DNA from: Saccharopolyspora indica
GTDB taxonomy: Bacteria > Actinomycetota > Actinomycetes > Mycobacteriales > Pseudonocardiaceae
NCBI RefSeq assembly: GCF_027853965.1
Contig: NZ_JAQGLB010000038.1
Span: forward strand, 1-43,853
Direction: 5' to 3'
DNA: 43,853 nucleotides
In this document: in pieces, positions 32,418 to 40,329 of the stretch
How the letters are laid out: the number at the start of each line of letters is the position of its first letter
How positions within the stretch are numbered: the first letter of the stretch is position 1
Program-made: the position numbers and the translations under genes
The notes under the pieces: generated by a model
The model's database searches: none
Told to the model about the DNA's origin: nothing
What the model saw: the letters and a program-made list of their open reading frames with translations, nothing else

Positions 32418-33290
32418 TTGATCGAAATCGACGGGCAGCGGTGGATCAAGGAGCCGATGGGCGCCGACCTGCAGCGCCTGTGGCGGGTCGACGAGGTGCT
32501 GTGGGAGGGCGACACCCCCTACCAGCACGTGGTGATCGGCCGCACCGGTCAGGGCGTCTCGCTGTTCTGCGACGACGACCGGCAGAGCACCGAGTTCTCC
32601 CAGCTGGTCTACCACGAAGCGATGATGGTGCCCGCGTTCCTGCTGGCCGCGCAGGTGGAGCGGGTGCTGATCATCGGCTCCAGCGAGGGCGTGGCCAGCC
32701 AGATGTCGGTGGCCGCCGGTGCCACCCGCGTCGACCACGTGGACATCGACGAGCTGTGCGTTCGCAAGTGCGCCGAGCACCTGCCCTACGGCTACAGCAC
32801 CGAGGAGCTGGCCCGCGCCGAGCAGGGCGACGGGCCGGTCAAGCTGCACTACGCGGACGGCTGGGGCTTCCTCGACCAGGCACCGCCGGAGGGCTACGAC
32901 ATCGTGGTCGTCGACCTGCCGGACGAGCGGGCCGACGACGCCGACGGCCAGCACAACCGGCTCTACGGCATGGAGTTCGTCCAGCGCTGCCAGTCGGTGC
33001 TGTCCGCGGGCGGCGTGGTCGCGTTCCAGGCGGGCTGCCCGACGGTGTGGCGCAACGAGACGCTGATCCGCGCCTACAACCGGTTCCAGGCGGCGTTCGA
33101 CACGGTCGCCTACTTCGGCTCCGACGAGCACGAGTGGGCGTTCATCTTCGGCCGCGTGGAGCAGATCGACGACCCGACGAACGTGATGCTCGAATCGTTC
33201 CCGAAGTCGTCGTACCGCCCGGAGACGATCGACGAAGCGACGATCATCGGCGCCACGGTGCCGCCCTACTCGGTCCGCAACCAGGGCTGA
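32418..33290 (+). CDS. speE: Spermidine synthase-like aminopropyltransferase
   Basis: 290 residues from the TTG at 32418 behind AGAGAGGAG. N-terminal beta hairpin domain (YQHVVIGRTGQGVSLFCDDD, RQSTEFSQLVYHEAMMVPAF), then a Rossmann methyltransferase-like core: RVLIIGSSEGVASQMSVAAG, DHVDIDELCVRKCAEHLPY, VKLHYADGWGFLDQAP, YDIVVVDLPDERADD. The usual GGGDGG loop is replaced by GSSEG, although the later acidic residues that hold the diamine and dcAdoMet are in place (HVDIDE, ADGW, VVDLPD). This may mean changed substrate range, for example thermospermine or a longer diamine. It completes a decarboxylase/SpeD/SpeE set, but it has its own leader and perhaps its own promoter. Confidence 0.85.
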   Translation: MIEIDGQRWIKEPMGADLQRLWRVDEVLWEGDTPYQHVVIGRTGQGVSLFCDDDRQSTEFSQLVYHEAMMVPAFLLAAQVERVLIIGSSEGVASQMSVAAGATRVDHVDIDELCVRKCAEHLPYGYSTEELARAEQGDGPVKLHYADGWGFLDQAPPEGYDIVVVDLPDERADDADGQHNRLYGMEFVQRCQSVLSAGGVVAFQAGCPTVWRNETLIRAYNRFQAAFDTVAYFGSDEHEWAFIFGRVEQIDDPTNVMLESFPKSSYRPETIDEATIIGATVPPYSVRNQG

Positions 33291-33336
33291 GCGGGTGGCC
33301 GGGCCGGGTGCCCCGGCCGCCGGTTGGGCGGTGGGT

Positions 33337-33380
33337 CCGTGAGTGTTTTGTGGGGCTATGGCACCACAAAGCACTCACGG
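33337..33380. terminator. Bidirectional hairpin terminator, copy 2 of the dispersed palindrome
   Basis: A 17-bp inverted repeat with 10-base loop, 46 bp after the aminopropyltransferase stop and 49 bp before the convergent methionine aminopeptidase stop. Its sequence is that of 9120-9165 read from the other strand. The single imperfect pair is a G-U wobble on the plus-strand transcript. Confidence 0.7.
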
Positions 33381-33429
33381 CCGCTGACCAGCTGAAACCG
33401 TTCCCGAGCTACTCGGGTTCGCGGGATCC

Positions 33430-34224
33430 TCAGGCGGCCGGTCCGCGCTGGGTGAGCACCAGGGCGTCGCCCTCGGTGATGGCCACGGTGTGCTCGGAGT
33501 GGGCCGTGCGCGAGCCGTCGGCCGAGCGGATCGTCCAGCCGTCCGGGTCGAAGACGATCTGGTCGGTGGTGCGGGCGAACCACGGCTCCAGCGCGAGCGT
33601 CATGCCCGCCTGCAGCTTCATGCCCCGCCCCGCCTTGCCCCGGTTGGACACGTGCGGGTCCTCGTGCATGGTGCGGCCCAGGCCGTGGCCGCCGAACTCG
33701 GTGTTGACCGGGTAGCCGTACTCGCAGGCCACCGCCCAGATCGCCGCCGAGATGTCGCCGATCCGGTTGCCCGCGCGCGCGGCCGCGATGGCCGCGTCCA
33801 GCGCCTCCTCGGTGGCGCGGATGATCCGCAGGTCCTCCTCGGCGGGGGTGCCGACGACGAGCGTGCGCGCCGAGTCGGCCACCCAGCCGTCGATGCCGAC
33901 CGCGATGTCGGCGGTGAGCACGTCACCGTCGCGGAGCACGTAGTCGTGCGGCAGGCCGTGCAGGACGGCGTCGTTGACCGACAGGCAGATGACGTTGCGG
34001 AACGGGCCCTCGCCGAAGGACGGGGCGTAGTCCCAGTAGCAGGACTCGGCGCCGCGCTGCTTGATCATGTCGCGCACGTGGTGCTCGATGTCCAGCAGGT
34101 TGACGCCCACGTCGGCGATCCGGCCGACCTCGGTGAGCACCTCGGCCACGAACTGGCCGGTGACGTGCATGCGCTGGATCTCGGTGGGCGTCTTGAGCTC
34201 GATCACGGGTACCTCGCGTGCCAT
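33430..34224 (-). CDS. map: Methionine aminopeptidase, type I
   Basis: 264 residues from the ATG at 34224. The pita-bread fold shows the five metal ligands in order: DVLTADIAVGIDGWVADSART (two Asp), EFGGHGLGRTMHEDPHV (His), GMTLALEPWF (Glu) and SEHTVAITEGDALVL (Glu). The substrate His is in AVLHGLPHDY. There is no N-terminal zinc-finger extension. It removes initiator Met from nascent proteins. Actinobacteria often carry more than one map gene; this one is not in the usual ribosomal protein/adk locus, so it may be the accessory copy. Upstream are two palindromes and very little leader, with one palindrome only 6 bases before the ATG. Confidence 0.93.
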   Translation of the reverse strand: MAREVPVIELKTPTEIQRMHVTGQFVAEVLTEVGRIADVGVNLLDIEHHVRDMIKQRGAESCYWDYAPSFGEGPFRNVICLSVNDAVLHGLPHDYVLRDGDVLTADIAVGIDGWVADSARTLVVGTPAEEDLRIIRATEEALDAAIAAARAGNRIGDISAAIWAVACEYGYPVNTEFGGHGLGRTMHEDPHVSNRGKAGRGMKLQAGMTLALEPWFARTTDQIVFDPDGWTIRSADGSRTAHSEHTVAITEGDALVLTQRGPAA

Positions 34225-34230
34225 GGAAGC

Positions 34231-34275
34231 CGGTATAATAATACCGACGTTAGCACCGGCCGGTATAGAAATACC
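34231..34275. promoter_or_regulatory. Pair of GGTAT-N4-ATACC palindromes at the map promoter
   Basis: CGGTATAATAATACCG at 34231-34246 and CGGTATAGAAATACC at 34261-34275 have 5-6-bp arms around four bases and centres 30 bp apart, about three turns. They lie within 52 bp of the aminopeptidase ATG. On the minus strand TATTAT inside the proximal site could be a -10 box of a leaderless or short-leader mRNA, so a bound repressor would block it. No regulator gene is adjacent. Confidence 0.65.
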
Positions 34276-34313
34276 AGTCGAGCGGTCTCAGCTGCCCTGA
34301 GCGGCGAAGAGGC

Positions 34314-35381
34314 TCACAGCGAGTCGAGGTAGGGGTGCTGCGCCGGGTCCCCGTCGCGCGGGGCGAACCACTGGTCGAACGCGAGGCCGCGCGAGTGCAG
34401 CTCCGCCTCCAGCTTGGCGGCCTGCGCCGCCGTCTCCGGCTCGGCGTCCCCGGCCAGCGGCAGATCGACCTCGTAGAGCTCGTCGGGCACGATCTCGCCC
34501 GCCGCCCGCGCGGCGAAACCCGCGAACACCGACTCGCTGTCGTCCCAGCTCATCAGCTCGGCGGCCTCCAGCGCCACCCGGGCCTCGTTGACGAACAGCC
34601 GCAGCGCCAGCGCCTCGGCGACCGAGCGCGGCGGCGTCCACGACGTCGCGGTCAACCGCTCCGCGACCGGCATCGAGGCCAGCACGAACGCGCGGGCGAA
34701 GAACGCGTCGTAGCGGTGGTCGTAGCAGGGCGGCAGCTCCTCCAGGACCAGCAGGCCGACCGCGTCGGCGACCGTGGCGTTGTTCACCGCCAGCGCCAGC
34801 TCGTCGTAGAAGACCTCGTCGGTCACCACCCGCACCGCGTGCACCAGCGCCCCGGCCGCCAGCGTCGCCGGGCCGCCCGGCCCGCCGAACGCCTCCGGTC
34901 CGAACGCCCGCAGCCGCGGCGCGAGCCCGACGAACCGGGCCCGCCACTGCTCGACGTCCATCGCGGGCTCCGCCGAGGTCTCCAGCGCCTCCTCGACGGC
35001 CGCTTCCAGCTCGTCGACGACGGCTTCGCCGCTGGCCGCCAGCCGGTTGAACTCGTCTTCGGTGATCCGCACCTCCGAGTGCGCGACCGACCAGCCCGCC
35101 AGCACCTCGCTCTCGCCGATCAGCTCGTCGAGCACCGAGGCGGCGGCGTCCTCCGCGGCCAGCAGCGAGGGCGCGTCCAGCGCCAGCACCACGCTGGCCC
35201 CGGCCGGGTGCACGGTGATGCGGTAGTCCAGGACGTCGATGTCGGCGTCACCGGGGCCGGAGACCCCCTCGACCAGCGCGAGGTGGCGGTCCAGCACGGC
35301 CGCGATCCCCTCCTGCTGCAGCGGGTCGAGCTCCACCACCCCGGTCGGCGGTCCGAGCTCCGCTGTCACCGCATAGTCCAC
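34314..35381 (-). CDS. Conserved hypothetical protein
   Basis: 355 residues from the GTG at 35381, with a purine-rich GAGGAGAGGG upstream. The product is very acidic and Ala/Leu/Val-rich, with an N-terminal alpha/beta part (YRITVHPAGASVVLALDAPS) and long helices later (LEAAVEEALE, AAQAAKLEAELHSRGLAF). There is no signal peptide, membrane helix or recognised catalytic motif. It ends 90 bp upstream of the aminopeptidase start in the same direction, but the palindromes between them suggest separate transcription. It may be a soluble structural or regulatory protein; I assign no function. Confidence 0.75.
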   Translation of the reverse strand: MDYAVTAELGPPTGVVELDPLQQEGIAAVLDRHLALVEGVSGPGDADIDVLDYRITVHPAGASVVLALDAPSLLAAEDAAASVLDELIGESEVLAGWSVAHSEVRITEDEFNRLAASGEAVVDELEAAVEEALETSAEPAMDVEQWRARFVGLAPRLRAFGPEAFGGPGGPATLAAGALVHAVRVVTDEVFYDELALAVNNATVADAVGLLVLEELPPCYDHRYDAFFARAFVLASMPVAERLTATSWTPPRSVAEALALRLFVNEARVALEAAELMSWDDSESVFAGFAARAAGEIVPDELYEVDLPLAGDAEPETAAQAAKLEAELHSRGLAFDQWFAPRDGDPAQHPYLDSL

Positions 35382-35472
35382 CGCGTCTCGCCCTCTCCTC
35401 GCCGGTTGGTCGGCATGGTACGTCCTCGCGCGCCCCCGGACCCGTCAGCCGATCCGGGGCCCCTCATCAGCC

Positions 35473-36384
35473 ATGATGGACCACGTGACGACGACTGTGG
35501 CCGTATTCGGCAGCTGCAACATGGACCTGGTGGCGTACGTGGGCACCGCCCCGAAGCGCGGTGAGACCGTGCTCGGCCGGGAGTTCCACACGGTGCCGGG
35601 CGGCAAGGGCGCCAATCAGGCGCTCGCCGCGGCGAAGGCGGGCGCGGCGGTGCGCATGATCGGCGCGGTCGGCGAGGACGAGTTCGGCGCGGAGATCCGC
35701 CGCGTCCTGCGGGAGTCCGATGTGGACATCGCAGGGCTGCGCGCGGTGCCCGGCCGCAGCGGCACCGCGCACATCGTGGTGGACGACCAGGGCGGCAACT
35801 CGATCGTCGTGGTGCCCGCCGCCAACGGCACCGTCGACGGGCTGGCCGAGGGGGACGAGGAGCTCATCGCCGGTTCGCAGAGCCTGTTGCTGCAGCTGGA
35901 GATCCCGTTCTCCGGCGTGGCCGCGGCGGCGGCCGCCGGGCGGCGCAACGGGGTGCGCGTGGTGCTCACGCCGGCACCCGCCGCGGAGCTGTCCGACGAC
36001 GTCCTGTCGAACGTGGACCTGCTGGTGCCCAACGAGCACGAGGCGGCGATCCTGGCCGGCGACGACGACCCGGACCGGGCGCTGGCGAAGCTGCTCGAAC
36101 TGGTCCCGGAGGTGGTGATCACGCTCGGTGCGCGCGGCTCGCTCTACGGCAACCGCGACGGCGAGCGGGTGGAGGTGCCGAGCTTCCCGGTGGAGGCGGT
36201 GGACACCACGGCGGCGGGCGACACCTACGTCGGCGTGCTCAGCGCGGCGCTCGGCGAGGGCGCCGACATGCCCGAGGCGATGCGCACGGCTTCCGCCGGT
36301 TCCGCGGTGTCGGTGCAGCGCAACGGCGCCAGCAGTTCGATGCCGACCCGCCGGGAAATCACCGACTTCCTGGCCGGTCGATAA
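35473..36384 (+). CDS. rbsK: Ribokinase
   Basis: 303 residues from the ATG at 35473 (a second start, the GTG at 35485, is possible). It is a PfkB-family sugar kinase: HTVPGGKGANQALAAAKAGA is signature 1, NGTV with LLLQLEIPF is the ribose-side region, LLVPNEHEAAILAG is the NxxE motif and EAVDTTAAGDTYVGVLSAAL is signature 2 with the catalytic Asp. The usual GAGD anion hole reads AAGD. It phosphorylates ribose to ribose 5-phosphate, using K+ and Mg-ATP. No ribose transporter or LacI regulator is adjacent, so it may act in nucleoside ribose salvage. A strong terminator shared with the convergent lsr2 gene follows. Confidence 0.9.
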   Translation: MMDHVTTTVAVFGSCNMDLVAYVGTAPKRGETVLGREFHTVPGGKGANQALAAAKAGAAVRMIGAVGEDEFGAEIRRVLRESDVDIAGLRAVPGRSGTAHIVVDDQGGNSIVVVPAANGTVDGLAEGDEELIAGSQSLLLQLEIPFSGVAAAAAAGRRNGVRVVLTPAPAAELSDDVLSNVDLLVPNEHEAAILAGDDDPDRALAKLLELVPEVVITLGARGSLYGNRDGERVEVPSFPVEAVDTTAAGDTYVGVLSAALGEGADMPEAMRTASAGSAVSVQRNGASSSMPTRREITDFLAGR

Positions 36385-36440
36385 GGCGCGCAATTACCGA
36401 AGGTCGACCACTCGACTACGAGGCGTCATTCCCCGGGTTT

Positions 36441-36482
36441 CACGGACGGCCGGTTTCCCCGACCGCATACCGGCCGTCCGTG
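36441..36482. terminator. Perfect 14-bp hairpin between convergent rbsK and lsr2
   Basis: Arms at 36441-36454 and 36469-36482 pair perfectly over 14 bp with a 14-base loop. Located 57 bp after the ribokinase stop and 8 bp beyond the lsr2 stop, it should end both transcripts. Confidence 0.75.
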
Positions 36483-36489
36483 CCTGCGC

Positions 36490-36834
36490 TCACTGAGCGT
36501 TGTCGTAGGCCTCGACGACCTCGGCGGGAATGCGGCCCCGATCGGAAACCTGCATGCCCTGATTCCGGGCCCATTCCCGAATGGCCTGGTTGCGTTCCCG
36601 GTCCGCGGTGGTCGGGGTGCTCGACGCCTTGCCCGGCTTGGTCGCGATCCGCTTGCGACCGCCGGTCTTCCGCGCGCTGGCCACGAAAGACGCGAGCGAG
36701 TCGCGCAGTTTCGAGGCATTGTCCGAGGACAGGTCAATTGCGTAGCTCACCCCGTCCAAGGCGAACTCGACGGTGGTGTCGGCTGGTGTGCCGTCGACAT
36801 CGTCGACGAGCTGAACGGTGACTTTCTGCGCCAC
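36490..36834 (-). CDS. lsr2: Lsr2 nucleoid-associated protein (H-NS-like xenogeneic silencer)
   Basis: 114 residues from the GTG at 36834. The N-terminal dimerisation domain reads QKVTVQLVDDVDGTPADTTV then FALDGVSYAIDLSSDNASKL, followed by a helix. A Lys/Arg/Thr-rich linker leads to the DNA-binding domain NQAIREWARNQGMQVSDRGR with the RGR motif that inserts into the AT-rich minor groove, ending IPAEVVEAYDNAQ. This is a full-length canonical Lsr2. It bridges DNA and silences AT-rich, often horizontally acquired, genes. A truncated paralogue is encoded divergently 362 bp away. Confidence 0.95.
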   Translation of the reverse strand: MAQKVTVQLVDDVDGTPADTTVEFALDGVSYAIDLSSDNASKLRDSLASFVASARKTGGRKRIATKPGKASSTPTTADRERNQAIREWARNQGMQVSDRGRIPAEVVEAYDNAQ

Positions 36835-37196
36835 GGTAACCCTCGATTCCGGTCCGATTCCCCTCCTTCTCCGCACCGCGCGTGCGGAGAAGAGCGAGCG
36901 AACAATAAACGATCGCGCGAAGAATGTTCCACCCGCGGCCGGAGTTTTCTCCGCTGTGCCCTGCATTACTTTCCGGATAGACCGGGCGCCGGTTACCGTG
37001 CGTTCCGGTTGGTCGCGCTGCTCGCACGCCGGGCAACACCAACCCGCCTGGCGGTTATCGGCAGGTCGGTCCGCTGTTCTATGGTTGGATGCGAGACAAC
37101 TGAGATGTCACGTGCTACAACGTGAGCGGGACTCGCAGTAGTCTTACCTGCAAGTGTCGCGGATCGAGGCGGGGCACGTTCCCGAGACAGGTGATC
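36835..37196. promoter_or_regulatory. AT-richer divergent promoter region between two Lsr2 paralogues
   Basis: This 362-bp gap is richer in A/T than its surroundings (for example AACAATAAACGAT around 36900 and ATTACTTTCCGG near 36965). It must contain both promoters and is a plausible autoregulatory Lsr2 target. No gene was found in it. The promoter of the right-hand gene may involve TAGTCTTACCTGC near 37138. Confidence 0.5.
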
Positions 37197-37640
37197 ATGG
37201 CCGAGCGGATTCAGGTCGAACTCGTCGACGACATCGACGGGTCTCCAGCCACCCACACCGTTACCTTCGCGTTGGATGGTGTGACGTACGAAATCGACCT
37301 GAACGACGAACACGCCCAAGAGCTGCGCGCGCTGCTCACCCGCTACATCGAAGCGGCCCGCAAGCCCAAGCCGGAACCGGCGCGCACCAGTCGTCAGCAG
37401 GAGCGCGAAGAGGAGCAGACCCGCCGCGCCAACAAGCAGCTGACCGAGCAGATCCGCGGCGCCGCCCAGCGCACCCGCGAGCACCACAAGAAGGCCACCG
37501 AGCAGCCCGAAGTGCAGGCCGAGGCCGTCGAGCCCGAGATCGTCGAACCCGAACCGCGCTTCGACGCCGCGGCGGAGAAGAAGGAACCGGCCCAGGCATC
37601 CGCGGTCTCGCTGCCGCTGTTCTCCTCCGCCGTCGACTGA
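37197..37640 (+). CDS. Lsr2 N-terminal-domain paralogue lacking the DNA-binding domain
   Basis: 147 residues from the ATG at 37197 (a GTG at 37191 is possible). Residues 1-55 are a close copy of the Lsr2 oligomerisation domain: AERIQVELVDDIDGSPATH, FALDGVTYEIDLNDEHAQE and YIEAARKPKPEP line up with the neighbouring Lsr2. Past that, there is no RGR motif or C-terminal DNA-binding fold. Instead there is a charged stretch rich in Arg, Gln, Glu and Lys (QQEREEEQTRRANKQL), then an acidic tail and a final hydrophobic end (SLPLFSSAVD). By analogy with H-NST and Hha-type modifiers of H-NS, it could form mixed oligomers with Lsr2 and alter silencing. That role is inference; the domain loss is visible. 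Confidence 0.85.
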   Translation: MAERIQVELVDDIDGSPATHTVTFALDGVTYEIDLNDEHAQELRALLTRYIEAARKPKPEPARTSRQQEREEEQTRRANKQLTEQIRGAAQRTREHHKKATEQPEVQAEAVEPEIVEPEPRFDAAAEKKEPAQASAVSLPLFSSAVD

Positions 37641-37754
37641 TCCACCACCGGCCGGGTCCCGGCCCGATGCCGGAATGATCACGGCTGTGGACACGGCCTG
37701 CCGCCGCCAAATACGGTTCTCGCGTTTTGCTCCTCTTGCTGGCGGGAGGCCCGG

Positions 37755-39368
37755 GTGACGGCGCGGTTGAGACGTGGTGCTCCGGCAGCACTGCTGGTCC
37801 TGGCGGTGAGCGCAACCGGTTGCAGCCCGCTGGTCGACGTCGAGCAGACCGCGGGCCAGCTGCGCGCCTCGGTGCAGGCCCCCACGGTGCGCGGCGGTGA
37901 AGCCGTGATCGCGCTGGACCAGGAGCCGGACAAGCTGGACCCGACGCTGGCCACCACGCTGGCCGGCCGGCAGGTCTTCAACAGCATGTGCGAGAAGCTC
38001 TACGACGTCGACCCGGCCGGTCGCGCGGTCCCGCAGCTCGCCGCCGAGCTCCCGCGCACCTCGCCGGACGGCCGCGAGCTGACCATCCCGCTGCGCACCG
38101 GAGTGCTGTTCAACGACGGCACCGCGTTCGACGCGGCAGCGGTGAAGAAGAGCCTGGACCGGCACCGCGAACTGCCCTCCTCCGGCCGCCGCTCCGAGCT
38201 CACCGCCATCGACTCCGTCGAGGTCGTCGACCCGGCGACCGTGCGGCTGCGGCTCAAGCAGCCCTCCGCCCCGCTGCCCACCGTGCTCGCCGACCGCGCG
38301 GGCATGATCATGTCCCCGGCGAAGCTGGACGAGCTCGGTGACGACTTCTCCGACGACCCGGTCTGCGTCGGCCCGTTCCGCTTCGTCGAGCGCATCGCCC
38401 AGGACCGGATCGTGCTGGAGCGCAGCGAGTTCTACTACGACCGCGACGCGGTGCGGCTGGACCGGCTGGTCTACAAGGCGGTCCCCGACGACAACATCCG
38501 CATCGCCAACCTGCGCTCCGGCGAGTTCGACGTGGTGTGGGAGGTCGGCCCGCCGGACGTGCCGGTGGTCTCCCGCGAGCAGGACCTGGTGCTGCTCAAC
38601 CAGCCGTCGATCCAGTACATGGGCATCACGGTGAACACCAACAACGTCGACGGCAAGACCGGCCACGTCGACGGGCCGCTGGCCAACGACCCGCGGGTGC
38701 GGGAAGCGCTGTCGCTGTCCATCGACCGCGAAACGCTCAACCGCATCGCCTTCAACGGCCTCTACCAGCCCGCTTGCGGCCCGATCCCGCCGACCAGCGA
38801 GTTCGCCACCCCCGCGACGCAGGCCTGCCCGCCGCACGACGTGGCCCGCGCCCGGCAGCTGCTCGCCGAAGCAGGCGTGGGCACCCCGGTTCGCGTCGAG
38901 CTGCTGCTCACCAACGACTCCACGACCAGCCGCGTCGGCCAGGTCATCCAGGCGATGGCCGCCGAGGCCGGGTTCGACGTCGTGCTCCGGCCGAGCGAGT
39001 CCACCAGCGCGATCTCCGCGGGCAAGAAGGGCCGCTTCCAGACCTTCCTGATCGGCTGGTCCGGCCGCCCCGACCCGGACGGCAACATCACCGGCATGCA
39101 CGCGCAAGGCGCGGCGCAGAACTACAGCGGCTTCTTCGACCCGGCGACCGACGTGGTGCTCAAGCAGGCCGCGGCCGAGCAGAACACCGACCGCCGCCGC
39201 GAGCTCTACGAGCACGTCGTCAAGCAGCTGCAGCAGCGCAACAACGTGATCTACCTCTACCGCCAGCAGTACTACACCGCGCACACCGCCGAGCTGGCCG
39301 GTGTCGAGGTCTACCCCGACGGGATCATGCGGCTCAAGACCGCCGGTCGCGTCGAGTCCGGGAGTTGA
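37755..39368 (+). CDS. ABC transporter substrate-binding lipoprotein (peptide/nickel family)
   Basis: 537 residues from the GTG at 37755. A lipoprotein signal peptide is clear: basic start TARLRRGA, hydrophobic core and lipobox VSATGCS with Cys at residue 23. The mature part is a family 5 solute-binding protein (ALDQEPDKLDPTLATTLAGR, ELPRTSPDGRELTIPLRTGV with LFNDGTAFDAAAVKKSL, then the C-terminal lobe). It captures oligopeptides, dipeptides, nickel chelates or similar solutes outside the membrane. It is the first gene of a complete importer operon; the next gene starts one base after its stop. The substrate cannot be read from sequence. Confidence 0.93.
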   Translation: MTARLRRGAPAALLVLAVSATGCSPLVDVEQTAGQLRASVQAPTVRGGEAVIALDQEPDKLDPTLATTLAGRQVFNSMCEKLYDVDPAGRAVPQLAAELPRTSPDGRELTIPLRTGVLFNDGTAFDAAAVKKSLDRHRELPSSGRRSELTAIDSVEVVDPATVRLRLKQPSAPLPTVLADRAGMIMSPAKLDELGDDFSDDPVCVGPFRFVERIAQDRIVLERSEFYYDRDAVRLDRLVYKAVPDDNIRIANLRSGEFDVVWEVGPPDVPVVSREQDLVLLNQPSIQYMGITVNTNNVDGKTGHVDGPLANDPRVREALSLSIDRETLNRIAFNGLYQPACGPIPPTSEFATPATQACPPHDVARARQLLAEAGVGTPVRVELLLTNDSTTSRVGQVIQAMAAEAGFDVVLRPSESTSAISAGKKGRFQTFLIGWSGRPDPDGNITGMHAQGAAQNYSGFFDPATDVVLKQAAAEQNTDRRRELYEHVVKQLQQRNNVIYLYRQQYYTAHTAELAGVEVYPDGIMRLKTAGRVESGS

Positions 39369-39369
39369 G

Positions 39370-40329
39370 ATGCTGCGCAGCTACGCGCTCAACCGCGTCC
39401 TGCAGTCGCTGGTGACCCTGGTGCTGGTCTCGCTCGTCGTGTTCGCGGGCCTGCGCGCGCTGCCCGGCGACCCGGCCATCGCGCTGGCCGGGGCGGAAGC
39501 CGACGACACCGCGATCGAGGAGATCCGCCGCAGCTACCTGCTCGACGAGCCGGTCTACGTGCAGTACTTCAGCTGGATCGGCCGCGCCCTGCAGGGCGAC
39601 TTCGGCGAATCGGCGCAGACCGGCCTGCCGATCGGCGAGATCGTCCTCAGCCGGATCCCGGTCACCCTCGAACTCGCCCTGCTGAGCCTGCTGTTCGCCG
39701 CGCTGATCGGGCTCACCACCGGCGTGATCGCGGCCGTCCGCCGCGGTGGACCGCTGGACTGGCTGGGCAACGGGGTGTCGCTGTTCGGACTGTCCATCCC
39801 GAACTTCTGGCTCGGCCTGATGTGCGTGCTGATCTTCGCGGTCGGCCTCGGCTGGCTGCCGGCCTCGGGCTTCGTGCCGTTCACCGAATCCCCGCTGGGC
39901 AACCTGCAACGGCTGATCATGCCGGCGTTCGTGCTGGGCAGCGGGCTGGCCGCGGTGCTGATGCGGCAGATGCGATCGTCCATGCTGGACGCCCTGAACG
40001 CCGACTACGTGCGCACCGCGCGCGCCAAGGGCGCGGGGGAGTTCCGGGTGGTGGCGGTGCACGGCCTGCGCAACAGCCTGATCACCGTGCTGACCATCCT
40101 CGGCCTGCAGCTCGGCACGCTGATCTCCGGCGCGGTGGTCACCGAGCAGATCTTCGTGCTGCCGGGCTTCGGCAAGTTGATGGTCGATGCCGTGTTCACC
40201 CGCGACTACCCGGTCATCCAGGCCGCGGTGCTGATCAGCGCGGCCGGCTACATCGTGGTGAACCTGCTCGTCGACCTGCTCTATTCGGTGGTGGACCCCC
40301 GAATCCGGGTCAGCGGAGGTACGGCATGA
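39370..40329 (+). CDS. ABC transporter permease, OppB/DppB type
   Basis: 319 residues from the ATG at 39370. Six membrane segments; the first is in the typical N-terminal position (LQSLVTLVLVSLVVFAGL), and RALPGDPAIALAGAEADD is the conserved GDP region. The cytoplasmic EAA-like loop that docks to the ATPase is DYVRTARAKGAGEFRVVAVH. It pairs with the OppC-type permease encoded next, whose start codon overlaps its stop by ATGA. It forms half of the membrane pore for the solute delivered by the lipoprotein encoded upstream. Confidence 0.94.
   Translation: MLRSYALNRVLQSLVTLVLVSLVVFAGLRALPGDPAIALAGAEADDTAIEEIRRSYLLDEPVYVQYFSWIGRALQGDFGESAQTGLPIGEIVLSRIPVTLELALLSLLFAALIGLTTGVIAAVRRGGPLDWLGNGVSLFGLSIPNFWLGLMCVLIFAVGLGWLPASGFVPFTESPLGNLQRLIMPAFVLGSGLAAVLMRQMRSSMLDALNADYVRTARAKGAGEFRVVAVHGLRNSLITVLTILGLQLGTLISGAVVTEQIFVLPGFGKLMVDAVFTRDYPVIQAAVLISAAGYIVVNLLVDLLYSVVDPRIRVSGGTA

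Noticed and set aside
37679..37987. 102-codon minus-strand ORF overlapping the start of the substrate-binding protein gene
   Set aside because: It covers the lipoprotein signal region antisense, with no ribosome site or motif.
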